Shown here: piece by piece, positions 44,769-51,732 of the stretch
Layout: each line of letters starts with the position of its first letter
How positions within the stretch are numbered: the stretch's first letter is position 1
Assembly (NCBI GenBank): GCA_900469955.1
Contig: UBYX01000006.1
Span: 18,784 to 82,783, forward strand
DNA: 64,000 nucleotides
DNA from: Hyphomicrobiales bacterium
Lineage (GTDB): Bacteria; Pseudomonadota; Alphaproteobacteria; Rhizobiales; Rhizobiaceae
Direction: 5' to 3'
Notes under the pieces: generated by a model
What the model was told of the DNA's origin: nothing
Databases searched by the model: none
The model's input: only the letters and a program-made list of their open reading frames with translations
Program-made: the position numbers and the translations under genes

Positions 44769-46731
44769 GCTCGCCCGGCTGTTTATCCGCCGCCTCCGTC
44801 ATCTTGCCCGCCGCGAGGCGCGCCGGATTGCTCTGCGCAACGGTCTGCTGGAAAGCAAGATCGTCGATGTCGATGGTCATCTCACCTGCCGCTACAGCCC
44901 GACGTTCGACACGACACGACTGACCGGCGATCCGATCCGTGACGATACCTGGTTCCGGCGGAATTTTGGTGACTGGCTTGTCGCACCGAGGGAGACCGGC
45001 AATCCGACGGCCGGCTCTGCTGGCGATGGTGTCGTGACCGCCGGGATCATTCATCCGCCGTTCGCCTCGCAACTCGTGGCCCTCCCTCGGGCGCGTCGCG
45101 GCACAATCGCGCTTGACGGAGTGCTGGGTAACGGAGTTGATCGGCGTACCTATGCCGTCGGTCTTGTGGATCGGGCAACGGCGATGCCGCTGGTCAGTCA
45201 CATCGTTGCAACCCTGGTTCTGGCGCGTGCGGTGCAAAGGAGCGGACGGTCGCTTCGGGAGATCGTTTATACGCTGACCCGTGTGACACCGGTCGTCACC
45301 CTCCATGCGCCACTTGCAGGCTTTGAGCGGGAAGTGCTGGGGCTCCTTGAAAAATCCCGGCTGGTACCCGGCGGCCCGTTCGCAGTCATCGAGTCGGATC
45401 ACATGTTCAACGACGATCACTTCGATGTCCTCGAAGCTGAGACACGCAGGCGTCTGATGACCTTCTCGGGCGCGGGCGTGCATCGTGTCACGGGCAATGC
45501 CCTGCGCCGGCGGATGCTCAGCGCGCTGTCCCGCGACTTGTCAGTGCTTGCCATCGCGGAGAAACGATCGGACATTCCCTCGCTGCTGCAGATCTCCGCC
45601 GACATGTCGCTGGAAACGGGAAAGCTCGATCGCAGGTTCGTCGCCGATCTGGTCAAGGTGCTTTACCCGGACGAGGCAATCGAGAAGCTGGGCCTGCCGT
45701 CGGATTCCGATGCGCGCTGGCTGTCGCTGGAGGATCTGGTCCTTGCCTTCCGCCCCGGGCGGCATGTTCGCGACGTGCTGCATGTCCTTGCAGTGCTCAT
45801 TGAGCGCAATCGCAGTGACTTCGAGGAAGAGGAGGGCGGTGATGGCGACAAGGCATCCGGATCTGCATCGTCCAGCACATCCACCGAGAAACCCCAAGGC
45901 TCGCACGAGCAGTCGAAGCCGTCCGATACCGAAAACAGCGGCCGTTGGAAGAAGGACAAGCCGTCCGGCGCCGAAGTGATCCAGCCGGAACCTTTGCCGA
46001 CGGTGGGCGAGATCGGCTACAAGCCGCCAATGACCGTCGAAACGCTATCCGGATATGGCAAGGCGAAGGTCTGGGCGCTCGATCTCAAGGCAGACCTGGA
46101 CGACTACCGGGCAAGCATCCTCGCTTGGTCGGAGATGAGCACCAAGCTTTTGCTGTCCGGTCCGCCGGGAACCGGCAAGACGACCTTTGCCCGGGCGCTG
46201 TGCAACAGCCTGCAAATCCCGCTGGTCGTCACATCCGTATCGACCTGGCTGCAGGGCGGTCATCTCAACGACGTGATCGACAGGATGAGCAAGACCTTTG
46301 TCGAGGTGCGGGCCATGGCGCCGGCCATCCTGTTCATCGACGAGATCGACGGTATCGGCAAAAGGCAGCCGGCCGAGCGGGAATATGCCGACTACTGGAA
46401 TACCATCGTAAATAAGGCGCTGGAACTGCTCGATGGTGCCGTCAAAAACGAGGGGCTGATCATCGTCGGCGCCACCAACCGGCCCGACCATATCGACGAG
46501 GCCATCAAGCGCTCCGGGCGATTGGAGACCCATATCGAAATCCCCAGGCCTGATGTCCCGACGCTGGCCGAAATCCTTACCCATCATCTCGGCGCCGATG
46601 TGATGGCGCTGATCCGGGAGCCGGAAGCGGACGCCGGTGCGGAAGCCGAGGACGGATTCTCGCTGAGGAAGATCGTCGCCGATTATCTGGAGGAAGACGC
46701 AGAAAGTGAACGGAAGGGAGCCAGCCGATGA
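44761..46731 (+). CDS. AAA+ ATPase, FtsH-like motor of a split protease
   Basis: The 656-residue protein has an uncharacterised helical N-terminal half and a Ser/Glu/Lys-rich linker (about 355-405). A AAA+ core follows: LLSGPPGTGKTTFARAL (Walker A, about 465), AILFIDEIDGIG (Walker B, about 522), IVGATNRPDHID (sensor 1, about 571) and RSGRLETHIEIPRP (arginine-finger region, about 583). After a short segment the protein ends without the usual AAA lid or a peptidase; these are on the next gene, whose ATG overlaps this stop (ATGA). No transmembrane helix is evident, unlike FtsH. GGGAGG precedes ATG 44761. Inferred role: unfoldase for the M41 partner. Confidence 0.85.
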   Translation: MDKLARLFIRRLRHLARREARRIALRNGLLESKIVDVDGHLTCRYSPTFDTTRLTGDPIRDDTWFRRNFGDWLVAPRETGNPTAGSAGDGVVTAGIIHPPFASQLVALPRARRGTIALDGVLGNGVDRRTYAVGLVDRATAMPLVSHIVATLVLARAVQRSGRSLREIVYTLTRVTPVVTLHAPLAGFEREVLGLLEKSRLVPGGPFAVIESDHMFNDDHFDVLEAETRRRLMTFSGAGVHRVTGNALRRRMLSALSRDLSVLAIAEKRSDIPSLLQISADMSLETGKLDRRFVADLVKVLYPDEAIEKLGLPSDSDARWLSLEDLVLAFRPGRHVRDVLHVLAVLIERNRSDFEEEEGGDGDKASGSASSSTSTEKPQGSHEQSKPSDTENSGRWKKDKPSGAEVIQPEPLPTVGEIGYKPPMTVETLSGYGKAKVWALDLKADLDDYRASILAWSEMSTKLLLSGPPGTGKTTFARALCNSLQIPLVVTSVSTWLQGGHLNDVIDRMSKTFVEVRAMAPAILFIDEIDGIGKRQPAEREYADYWNTIVNKALELLDGAVKNEGLIIVGATNRPDHIDEAIKRSGRLETHIEIPRPDVPTLAEILTHHLGADVMALIREPEADAGAEAEDGFSLRKIVADYLEEDAESERKGASR

Positions 46732-47504
46732 CTGAACCACAGAACACCAACGCTTCGGAAATGCCGACCTCCGTGCAACGAGGTAACTCCGCCGATGCCA
46801 TCCTGCGGCGTCTCGCGACGCGGGCCATGGGGCTGACGGGCGCTGATATCGAACGCATCGTCCGGGAGGCGCGATTGAAGGCGCGCCGTGGCAAGCGGGC
46901 GATCTGCTATGAGGACATCGAAGAGGGCATCCGCGGTCATCGTCCACCCGTGCCTTATAATCTCCGTTGGCGCTTCGCGTTCCACGAGGCCGGGCATGCG
47001 GTCGTCCATCATGCGCTCGATCTCGGACCTGTTCGCGGCCTCAATATCGATACCGGCGAGGGCGGCTACAATCTCGTCGGCTTCCATATCTGGGCGACCG
47101 ACACACGCGACTGGTACGAAGACATGCTGACCATGCTGATGGCGGGGCGGGCTGCCGAGCAACTGATGCTCAAGCGTGTCTCGAGCGGCTCTGGTGGCGC
47201 CGACGACAGCGATCTGGCGCGGGCCACACGGATGGCGCTCGATATGGAGCGGACGCTCGGCTTCGGAACCGAGCATCCGCTGCTCTATCGCCCGCATCGC
47301 GATCCGGGCGCGATTCTGGATCGTGACGTCCAACTGGCGGCTCGTGTCCATGGAAGGCTGGCAGCGGCGCTCGATCGGGCTGCTGTGATCCTCAGGAGGC
47401 GCAGGCCGACCTTCAACGCTTTGGCCAAGGCGCTGTTCGATGCCCAGGCAATGGATGAGACGGCGGTGCTGCAAATTCTGACAGACGGTGATCTGCCGCC
47501 CTAA
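46728..47504 (+). CDS. M41 (FtsH-like) zinc peptidase carrying the AAA lid
   Basis: In this 258-residue protein, residues about 22-66 (LTGADIERIVREARLKARRG, ICYEDIEEGIRG) match the AAA+ lid helices that in FtsH follow the arginine finger. The M41 peptidase comes next: FHEAGHAVVHHAL (zinc-binding HEAGH, about residues 86-90), GRAAEQLML, and GGADDSDLARATRMA (third zinc ligand Asp, about residue 160). All catalytic residues are present. It overlaps the AAA gene by 4 bases. The two products together reconstruct the cytosolic part of FtsH with the break between AAA core and lid, so a two-subunit soluble protease is likely. Confidence 0.85.
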   Translation: MTEPQNTNASEMPTSVQRGNSADAILRRLATRAMGLTGADIERIVREARLKARRGKRAICYEDIEEGIRGHRPPVPYNLRWRFAFHEAGHAVVHHALDLGPVRGLNIDTGEGGYNLVGFHIWATDTRDWYEDMLTMLMAGRAAEQLMLKRVSSGSGGADDSDLARATRMALDMERTLGFGTEHPLLYRPHRDPGAILDRDVQLAARVHGRLAAALDRAAVILRRRRPTFNALAKALFDAQAMDETAVLQILTDGDLPP

Positions 47505-47546
47505 AGCTGATAGTCATGCGCCCGATGAGCAGAAGCGGGGTGCAGG

Positions 47547-48485
47547 ATGAGCGTCGCGGTTGTCGCCCATTGCGATTGGAGCATGGAGCAGAAAAAGCGC
47601 TGGATGGCTGTGGCCATCAAACGCGGCGGACACTGGCGTGTTCAGCCTCCGGAACTCGTCAGTGACACGTCGAGCTTGTTCGAGCGGCTGCAGCGTCGCG
47701 CCGTCGATCCGGGCGCGCTTCTCATCGGCTTCGACTTCCCGATCGGCCTGCCGGAGGCCTATGCACGAGCAGCCGGCATCGGTTCCTTCCGGGAGGCACT
47801 GACGTCATTTGGTTCCGGGATCTGGTCGGATTGGTACAATGTAGCTGATCATCGCGACCATATCTCGCTGCAGCGCCCATTCTATCCCGTCCGCCCTGGT
47901 GGCACGGCGCGTGCCCATCTCTTCGATGCCCTTGGGATTTCTGGTGCGTCATCGCTCCTGCGTGTCTGTGAACGGGCGACCGCCGATCGGCAGGCTGCCT
48001 GCATGTTGTTCTGGACGCTTGGCGGCAATCAGGTCGGCAAAGGCGCGATCTCGGGATGGCGGGAAATCATCGTGCCGAGACTGGGCGAGATTGCACTGTG
48101 GCCGTTCGATGGAAGCTTGGCCGAGCTCGCCAACAGAAAGCCAGTCATCCTTGCAGAAACTTATCCTGGTGACGTGTACCGTCAGATCGGCATGCCACGG
48201 AGTGGCTGGAGCAAGCGGCGTCAGGCAGACCGCACACGGATGGGGGAGAGGATATTGCCTTGGCTTGCAGCGCGGCCGAACCTCGATACCGGTCTGCTTC
48301 AGCCGTTCATCGGCGATGGCTTCGGCTCGGACAAGTCAGGCGAGGATCGTTTCGATGCCGTGGTTGGATTGCTGGGGATGCTCGATGCCGTCGATAAGCG
48401 GCGCGGTGAAGGCATCCCGGCAATCGATGCCATTCAGAAATGGGAAGGCTGGATCCTCGGACATCATCGCGATAATGTGACGTGA
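47547..48485 (+). CDS. DUF429-like predicted RNase H-fold protein
   Basis: The 312-residue protein has acidic motifs spaced as in the DUF429/RNase H-like group: an N-terminal strand VVAHCDWS, then LLIGFDFPIGLP (about residue 58), ILAETYPGDVY (about 197) and a C-terminal EDRFDAVVGLLGMLDAV (about 268). This suggests a two-metal nuclease-like active site. It follows the M41 gene by 42 bases on the same strand and may belong to the same transcript. Family assignment is by eye and moderate; no partner function is known. Confidence 0.55.
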   Translation: MSVAVVAHCDWSMEQKKRWMAVAIKRGGHWRVQPPELVSDTSSLFERLQRRAVDPGALLIGFDFPIGLPEAYARAAGIGSFREALTSFGSGIWSDWYNVADHRDHISLQRPFYPVRPGGTARAHLFDALGISGASSLLRVCERATADRQAACMLFWTLGGNQVGKGAISGWREIIVPRLGEIALWPFDGSLAELANRKPVILAETYPGDVYRQIGMPRSGWSKRRQADRTRMGERILPWLAARPNLDTGLLQPFIGDGFGSDKSGEDRFDAVVGLLGMLDAVDKRRGEGIPAIDAIQKWEGWILGHHRDNVT

Positions 48486-48539
48486 CTTGAGATGTGGTGT
48501 GGCAAGTTGTCGGCAACTCACATCAAGTCTCCGGCAACC

Positions 48540-48749
48540 TGAAACAAATTGCGCTCATTTGATTCCGAACACAGGATTTTTGATTCGGGACTCGAATACG
48601 ACGATTCACAAACGCCGTTCGCGGTCGAACAGGTCGTCTTGACCCGAGATAACGTGCCCGCAACTCGAAACAAATTGCGGTCATTTGATTCATTGTTCTG
48701 CGCCGCCGATTCAAGGTCCGAAATTTCCGATTCAGCCGAACAAGGCTTG
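48540..48749. repeat. 21-bp-periodic GATTC repeat block with duplicated 33-mer
   Basis: GATTC occurs at 48561, 48582, 48603 and again at 48687, 48708, 48729, all in register with a 21-base period (126 = 6 x 21 between the halves). Each half is preceded by the same element, GAAACAAATTGCG(C/G)TCATTT; the extended 33-base copies at 48533-48565 and 48659-48691 agree at 29 positions. GATTC is a GANTC (CcrM-type) site. The interval 48486-48804 holds no convincing gene, although both strands are open through it because 21 is a multiple of three. Confidence 0.75.
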
Positions 48750-48804
48750 CGCCGGCAGGCCGGTCCCCTGACCATTGAAGAGGTCGAGGATCGGGAGGAG
48801 CATC

Positions 48805-49119
48805 ATGAACTTGAAGGCAGCAAGGCAGCGACAGAAGGCACTTCGCGACGCCAACAGAAGGGCGAAGCGGCCTGACCGAGATGATGTGGCTCGGGTGGCG
48901 CTGTTCTGGCTGATTCGGCGGGCGATCGAGAAGGGTCAGCAGATGGAGCTCGAGAAGTTCCAGAACAAGATCGTCTCGATGCTGACGGATCAGGGTTTCG
49001 ATGAGCGCGAATGCGACGTAGTGTTCGACGATCTGGTCGCCAAGTACCGGATGGGCGGCTCGCCGTTTCGCAGGAAAATCCACCTGATCTATCCCGATGG
49101 TCCCGACACGGAGGTCTGA
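48805..49119 (+). CDS. Small hypothetical basic protein
   Basis: This 104-residue protein starts at ATG 48805 with GGGAGGAG 5 bases upstream. The N-terminus is very basic (KAARQRQKALRDANRRAKRP). A helical middle (VALFWLIRRAIEKGQQMELEKFQNKIV) and a C-terminal part with FDERECDVVFDDLVAKYR follow. It has no recognised domain and no Cys pairs. It could be a nucleic-acid-binding accessory factor given its position next to the repeat block and the recombinase, but nothing more can be claimed. Confidence 0.65.
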   Translation: MNLKAARQRQKALRDANRRAKRPDRDDVARVALFWLIRRAIEKGQQMELEKFQNKIVSMLTDQGFDERECDVVFDDLVAKYRMGGSPFRRKIHLIYPDGPDTEV

Positions 49120-49181
49120 GCGCGTCCGTGTCCACTTGGTCTGTTGTTACCGGATCGGCTTGCTCGACGAGGCCGAGGCCT

Positions 49182-49237
49182 AACGGCGTTTGCTTCCTTT
49201 ACGACTTCTCCCCCCATTACTCCCGAAAACGCCGTTT
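49182..49237. repeat. Inverted repeat AACGGCGTTT / AAACGCCGTT upstream of the recombinase
   Basis: AACGGCGTTT at 49182-49191 and AAACGCCGTT at 49227-49236 face each other across 35 bases. The second is directly followed by GATTCTGAATC (two GANTC sites). A further AAACGCCGTT occurs at 48610-48619 in the GATTC repeat block. These may be recombinase or regulator binding sites. No other content is seen in 49120-49353. Confidence 0.55.
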
Positions 49238-49353
49238 GATTCTGAATCGGATTTCTGATGATGCAGACGGCTCCAATCCTTCGTTAATCCGCTTCGCTTA
49301 GCTCGGCCGGCCCCTCGCACAGAGGGTCCGAGTAACGAACATGATGAAGTGAA

Positions 49354-51690
49354 ATGACCAAGCTAACTGCAATCAAAGCCTTCCAACGTAAGATCGACGC
49401 CTATTGCGAACTGCGTCTCTCGACCGCCTTTTCCAGCGACGAAGCCGAAGCCCTCAAGGCCTACATGCGGCGACTTATCGAACGAAGGTGCGGACCACCC
49501 CGGACGGCAGGTCACACCGAATGGGATGTCGTTGCTCGCATGACCGGGATCGATGCTCGATCGCTTGCTTTGCATCACCGTTTGATCGACCCCGGGTTTG
49601 ATGCAATCGTTCGTTGGAACAAGGACGGCGGGAAAACAGCCGGAGATGCAGGGGGGGCCTCCCGCAAGCCTCAAGGCACGACAAAGGCAAAAAGGGCCGC
49701 CGCCGAGGAGACGAAACCGACAATCAAGTCCGCGCCTTCGAAGACGGCACGTCCTCACCTTGCCTCGGCGGAGCCTAAGTCTGGCGTAAAAGTCGAGTTC
49801 CCAGAGCCCTTGTTTCGCGCGTGGGATGACCCTGCCGATTTCGCTGCCGCGCTCCTGCTTCACATGCGTCGCCACGGTGAGACCTACTGGGTTCTCTATC
49901 GATCGGTGGTGCGACCTGATGAGCCCATGGACAAGAATACGCTGCTGAGTTGGATCGAAGGCCGGCGTGTGCCGCGGAGCACTGATAGCTTCGACGTGCT
50001 TGGTCGTATCGAGCGCCGTTACCGCCTCCCGGAAGGCTATTTCAAAGCGAAGCTGCCACATCAGTCGCGATCGGCATCCGGGTTTAATCTCTCGGGCATC
50101 GAGCCTGCTGAGCGACGCAGGATCGCGTGGCATCTACCCGACGACTTCAATTCGCTTCCGTTCGCCAAGCGTGAGGAAATCCTCGATTGGGTCCGTCGCG
50201 TCATCATCAGCGGGTCGACGGATTATCGCAAGTTCCAGGCTGCCGCGGCGAAGCAGCGCTATGCCATTCGCTTTCCCGGCGTATCCTACGGTGGACGCGC
50301 GCCGCGAGATGGAAAGATCGTAGTCCCGGCGAACTATGAGGAGACTTGGATTGAGGATCCCGACCTCCTGTCCGGCGTCATCGATGCGCCGCCGACGCTT
50401 GCCATGGAGATGGCTGATTTGGTCCGCTTCAAGACATCCGCGCTGACCTCGATTGGATTTCAGCGAAACGGTGTCTGGGGTGAGGAAACCGCCTCCCAAA
50501 AGATCGAGCATCTCGGTCTGATGTTTGGCGCTCTTGCGGCGTCAAAGGCGGGAGAGATCAAGGGATATGGGGTGCCGCTGCGCCAACTGACCTTCGGACT
50601 GCTCATCTTTCCGGGCGTCTGGGACTGGTATCTGCAATGGCGCGAAAGCCGCCGGGGTTTCTACACGGCGTGGGAAGTCGACATGCTGCGGATAGCCTTG
50701 GCAATCACTAAGGAAAGCACCGGGTGGCTTCGACAGCATCCGGAACTCTTGTCGCGTGTGCAGCCGATTGCCGGTCTCGTCTCGCAGAACGAAATCGATT
50801 ATGCCCGTGAGGATTGGCACGGCGCCTGCGAGGATTTTCACAAACATGCCTCTCACCGTGTGAAGGAAATCCAGCGCATCGCCCGGGTCCATCGCGATCC
50901 GTTCGAGCCCATCATGCCGGTCCTCGAAGCTGACAGTCCTGTCGGCGAATATCGAAAGATCACCGAGGAGATCATCCGGCTGATGCCTGATGAGGAGCGC
51001 TATCCGCGTCCGGCTGCCGAGGCGGTTCGCTCGTTCCTCATGTTGAGGCTGGGATTGCATCTCGGGCTTCGCCAGAAAAATCTTCGGCAGTTGATGCTAT
51101 GCCCACGCGGACAGATGCCGCGCCCGGAACGCGTGCTCGAAAAGCTCAAGCGCGGTGAACTCCGCTGGAGTGACCGAGATGGTGGCTGGGAGGTGTTGAT
51201 CCCGGCGGTGGCTTTCAAGAACGCCCATTCGTCGTTCTTTGGAGACAAACCATTTAGGTTGGTGCTGCCCGATCTGCTCGACCTCTACCGCCACATTGAT
51301 GATTACGTCGAGCGACACCGTTCGGTTCTTCTTAAAGGTGCTGCCGATCCCGGGACGTTTTTCGTGAAGACGGTCAAGACAACAAGTACCGACGCCGCCT
51401 ACGACATCACCAGCTTCTATGAGGCATGGCGGCTCACCATCCAGCGCTACGGCATCTACAATCCATACACCGGCCGTGGGGCGATCAAAGGTTTGTTGCC
51501 CCATGGCCCTCACAACGTTCGTGATGTGCTGGCGACCCACATCCTGAAGCAGACCGGCTCATACGAGCAGGCGAGCTATGCCATCCAGGATACGGCGGAC
51601 ATGGTGGCAAAGCACTACGGCCGTTTCCTTCCGCAGGACAAGGCGGCATTGGCGGCGCGAATTCTCAATCAGGTTTGGGAAGCAGCCTAG
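49354..51690 (+). CDS. Large tyrosine-type site-specific recombinase
   Basis: The C-terminal 250 residues of this 778-residue protein form a phage-integrase-type catalytic domain: LGLHLGLRQKNLRQLM (first Arg, about residue 570), PHNVRDVLATH (H-x-x-R, about 719) and MVAKHYGRF (nucleophile Tyr, about 754). The N-terminal 450 residues are unusually long and contain a helical domain and a Lys/Arg/Ala-rich linker (about 95-150). Tyrosine recombinases of this size occur in multi-recombinase transposons and integrative elements. It is convergent with a second, unrelated recombinase, with palindrome E between them. The upstream repeats (48533-49237) may be its binding or control region. Confidence 0.85.
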   Translation: MTKLTAIKAFQRKIDAYCELRLSTAFSSDEAEALKAYMRRLIERRCGPPRTAGHTEWDVVARMTGIDARSLALHHRLIDPGFDAIVRWNKDGGKTAGDAGGASRKPQGTTKAKRAAAEETKPTIKSAPSKTARPHLASAEPKSGVKVEFPEPLFRAWDDPADFAAALLLHMRRHGETYWVLYRSVVRPDEPMDKNTLLSWIEGRRVPRSTDSFDVLGRIERRYRLPEGYFKAKLPHQSRSASGFNLSGIEPAERRRIAWHLPDDFNSLPFAKREEILDWVRRVIISGSTDYRKFQAAAAKQRYAIRFPGVSYGGRAPRDGKIVVPANYEETWIEDPDLLSGVIDAPPTLAMEMADLVRFKTSALTSIGFQRNGVWGEETASQKIEHLGLMFGALAASKAGEIKGYGVPLRQLTFGLLIFPGVWDWYLQWRESRRGFYTAWEVDMLRIALAITKESTGWLRQHPELLSRVQPIAGLVSQNEIDYAREDWHGACEDFHKHASHRVKEIQRIARVHRDPFEPIMPVLEADSPVGEYRKITEEIIRLMPDEERYPRPAAEAVRSFLMLRLGLHLGLRQKNLRQLMLCPRGQMPRPERVLEKLKRGELRWSDRDGGWEVLIPAVAFKNAHSSFFGDKPFRLVLPDLLDLYRHIDDYVERHRSVLLKGAADPGTFFVKTVKTTSTDAAYDITSFYEAWRLTIQRYGIYNPYTGRGAIKGLLPHGPHNVRDVLATHILKQTGSYEQASYAIQDTADMVAKHYGRFLPQDKAALAARILNQVWEAA

Positions 51691-51702
51691 TCACGCAGCA
51701 TG

Positions 51703-51729
51703 CCGGGGCGGAAATCATTTCCGCCCCGG
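51703..51729. repeat. Island palindrome, copy E (extended)
   Basis: A perfect 27-base palindrome centred on C51716. The 17-base core is GCGGAAATCATTTCCGC and both arms extend outward by CCGGG/CCCGG-type bases. It fills the 42-base gap between the convergent recombinase genes and could also form a terminator-like stem, but it lacks a T-run. Confidence 0.85.
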
Positions 51730-51732
51730 GCT

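Noticed and set aside
48540..48749. CRISPR array
   Set aside because: The periodic unit is 21 bases with only a 5-base constant motif; there are no 28-37 base repeats with unique spacers and no cas genes.
48540..48749. Plasmid replication origin with iterons
   Set aside because: The spacing is iteron-like, but no replication initiator, parA or parB gene is nearby; kept only as one possibility for the repeat block.
48518..48875. Small protein genes on either strand across the repeat block (48549-48875 plus, 48518-48775 minus)
   Set aside because: Both are open because the repeat period is a multiple of three; there is no ribosome-binding site and the repeated heptads follow directly from the DNA repeat.
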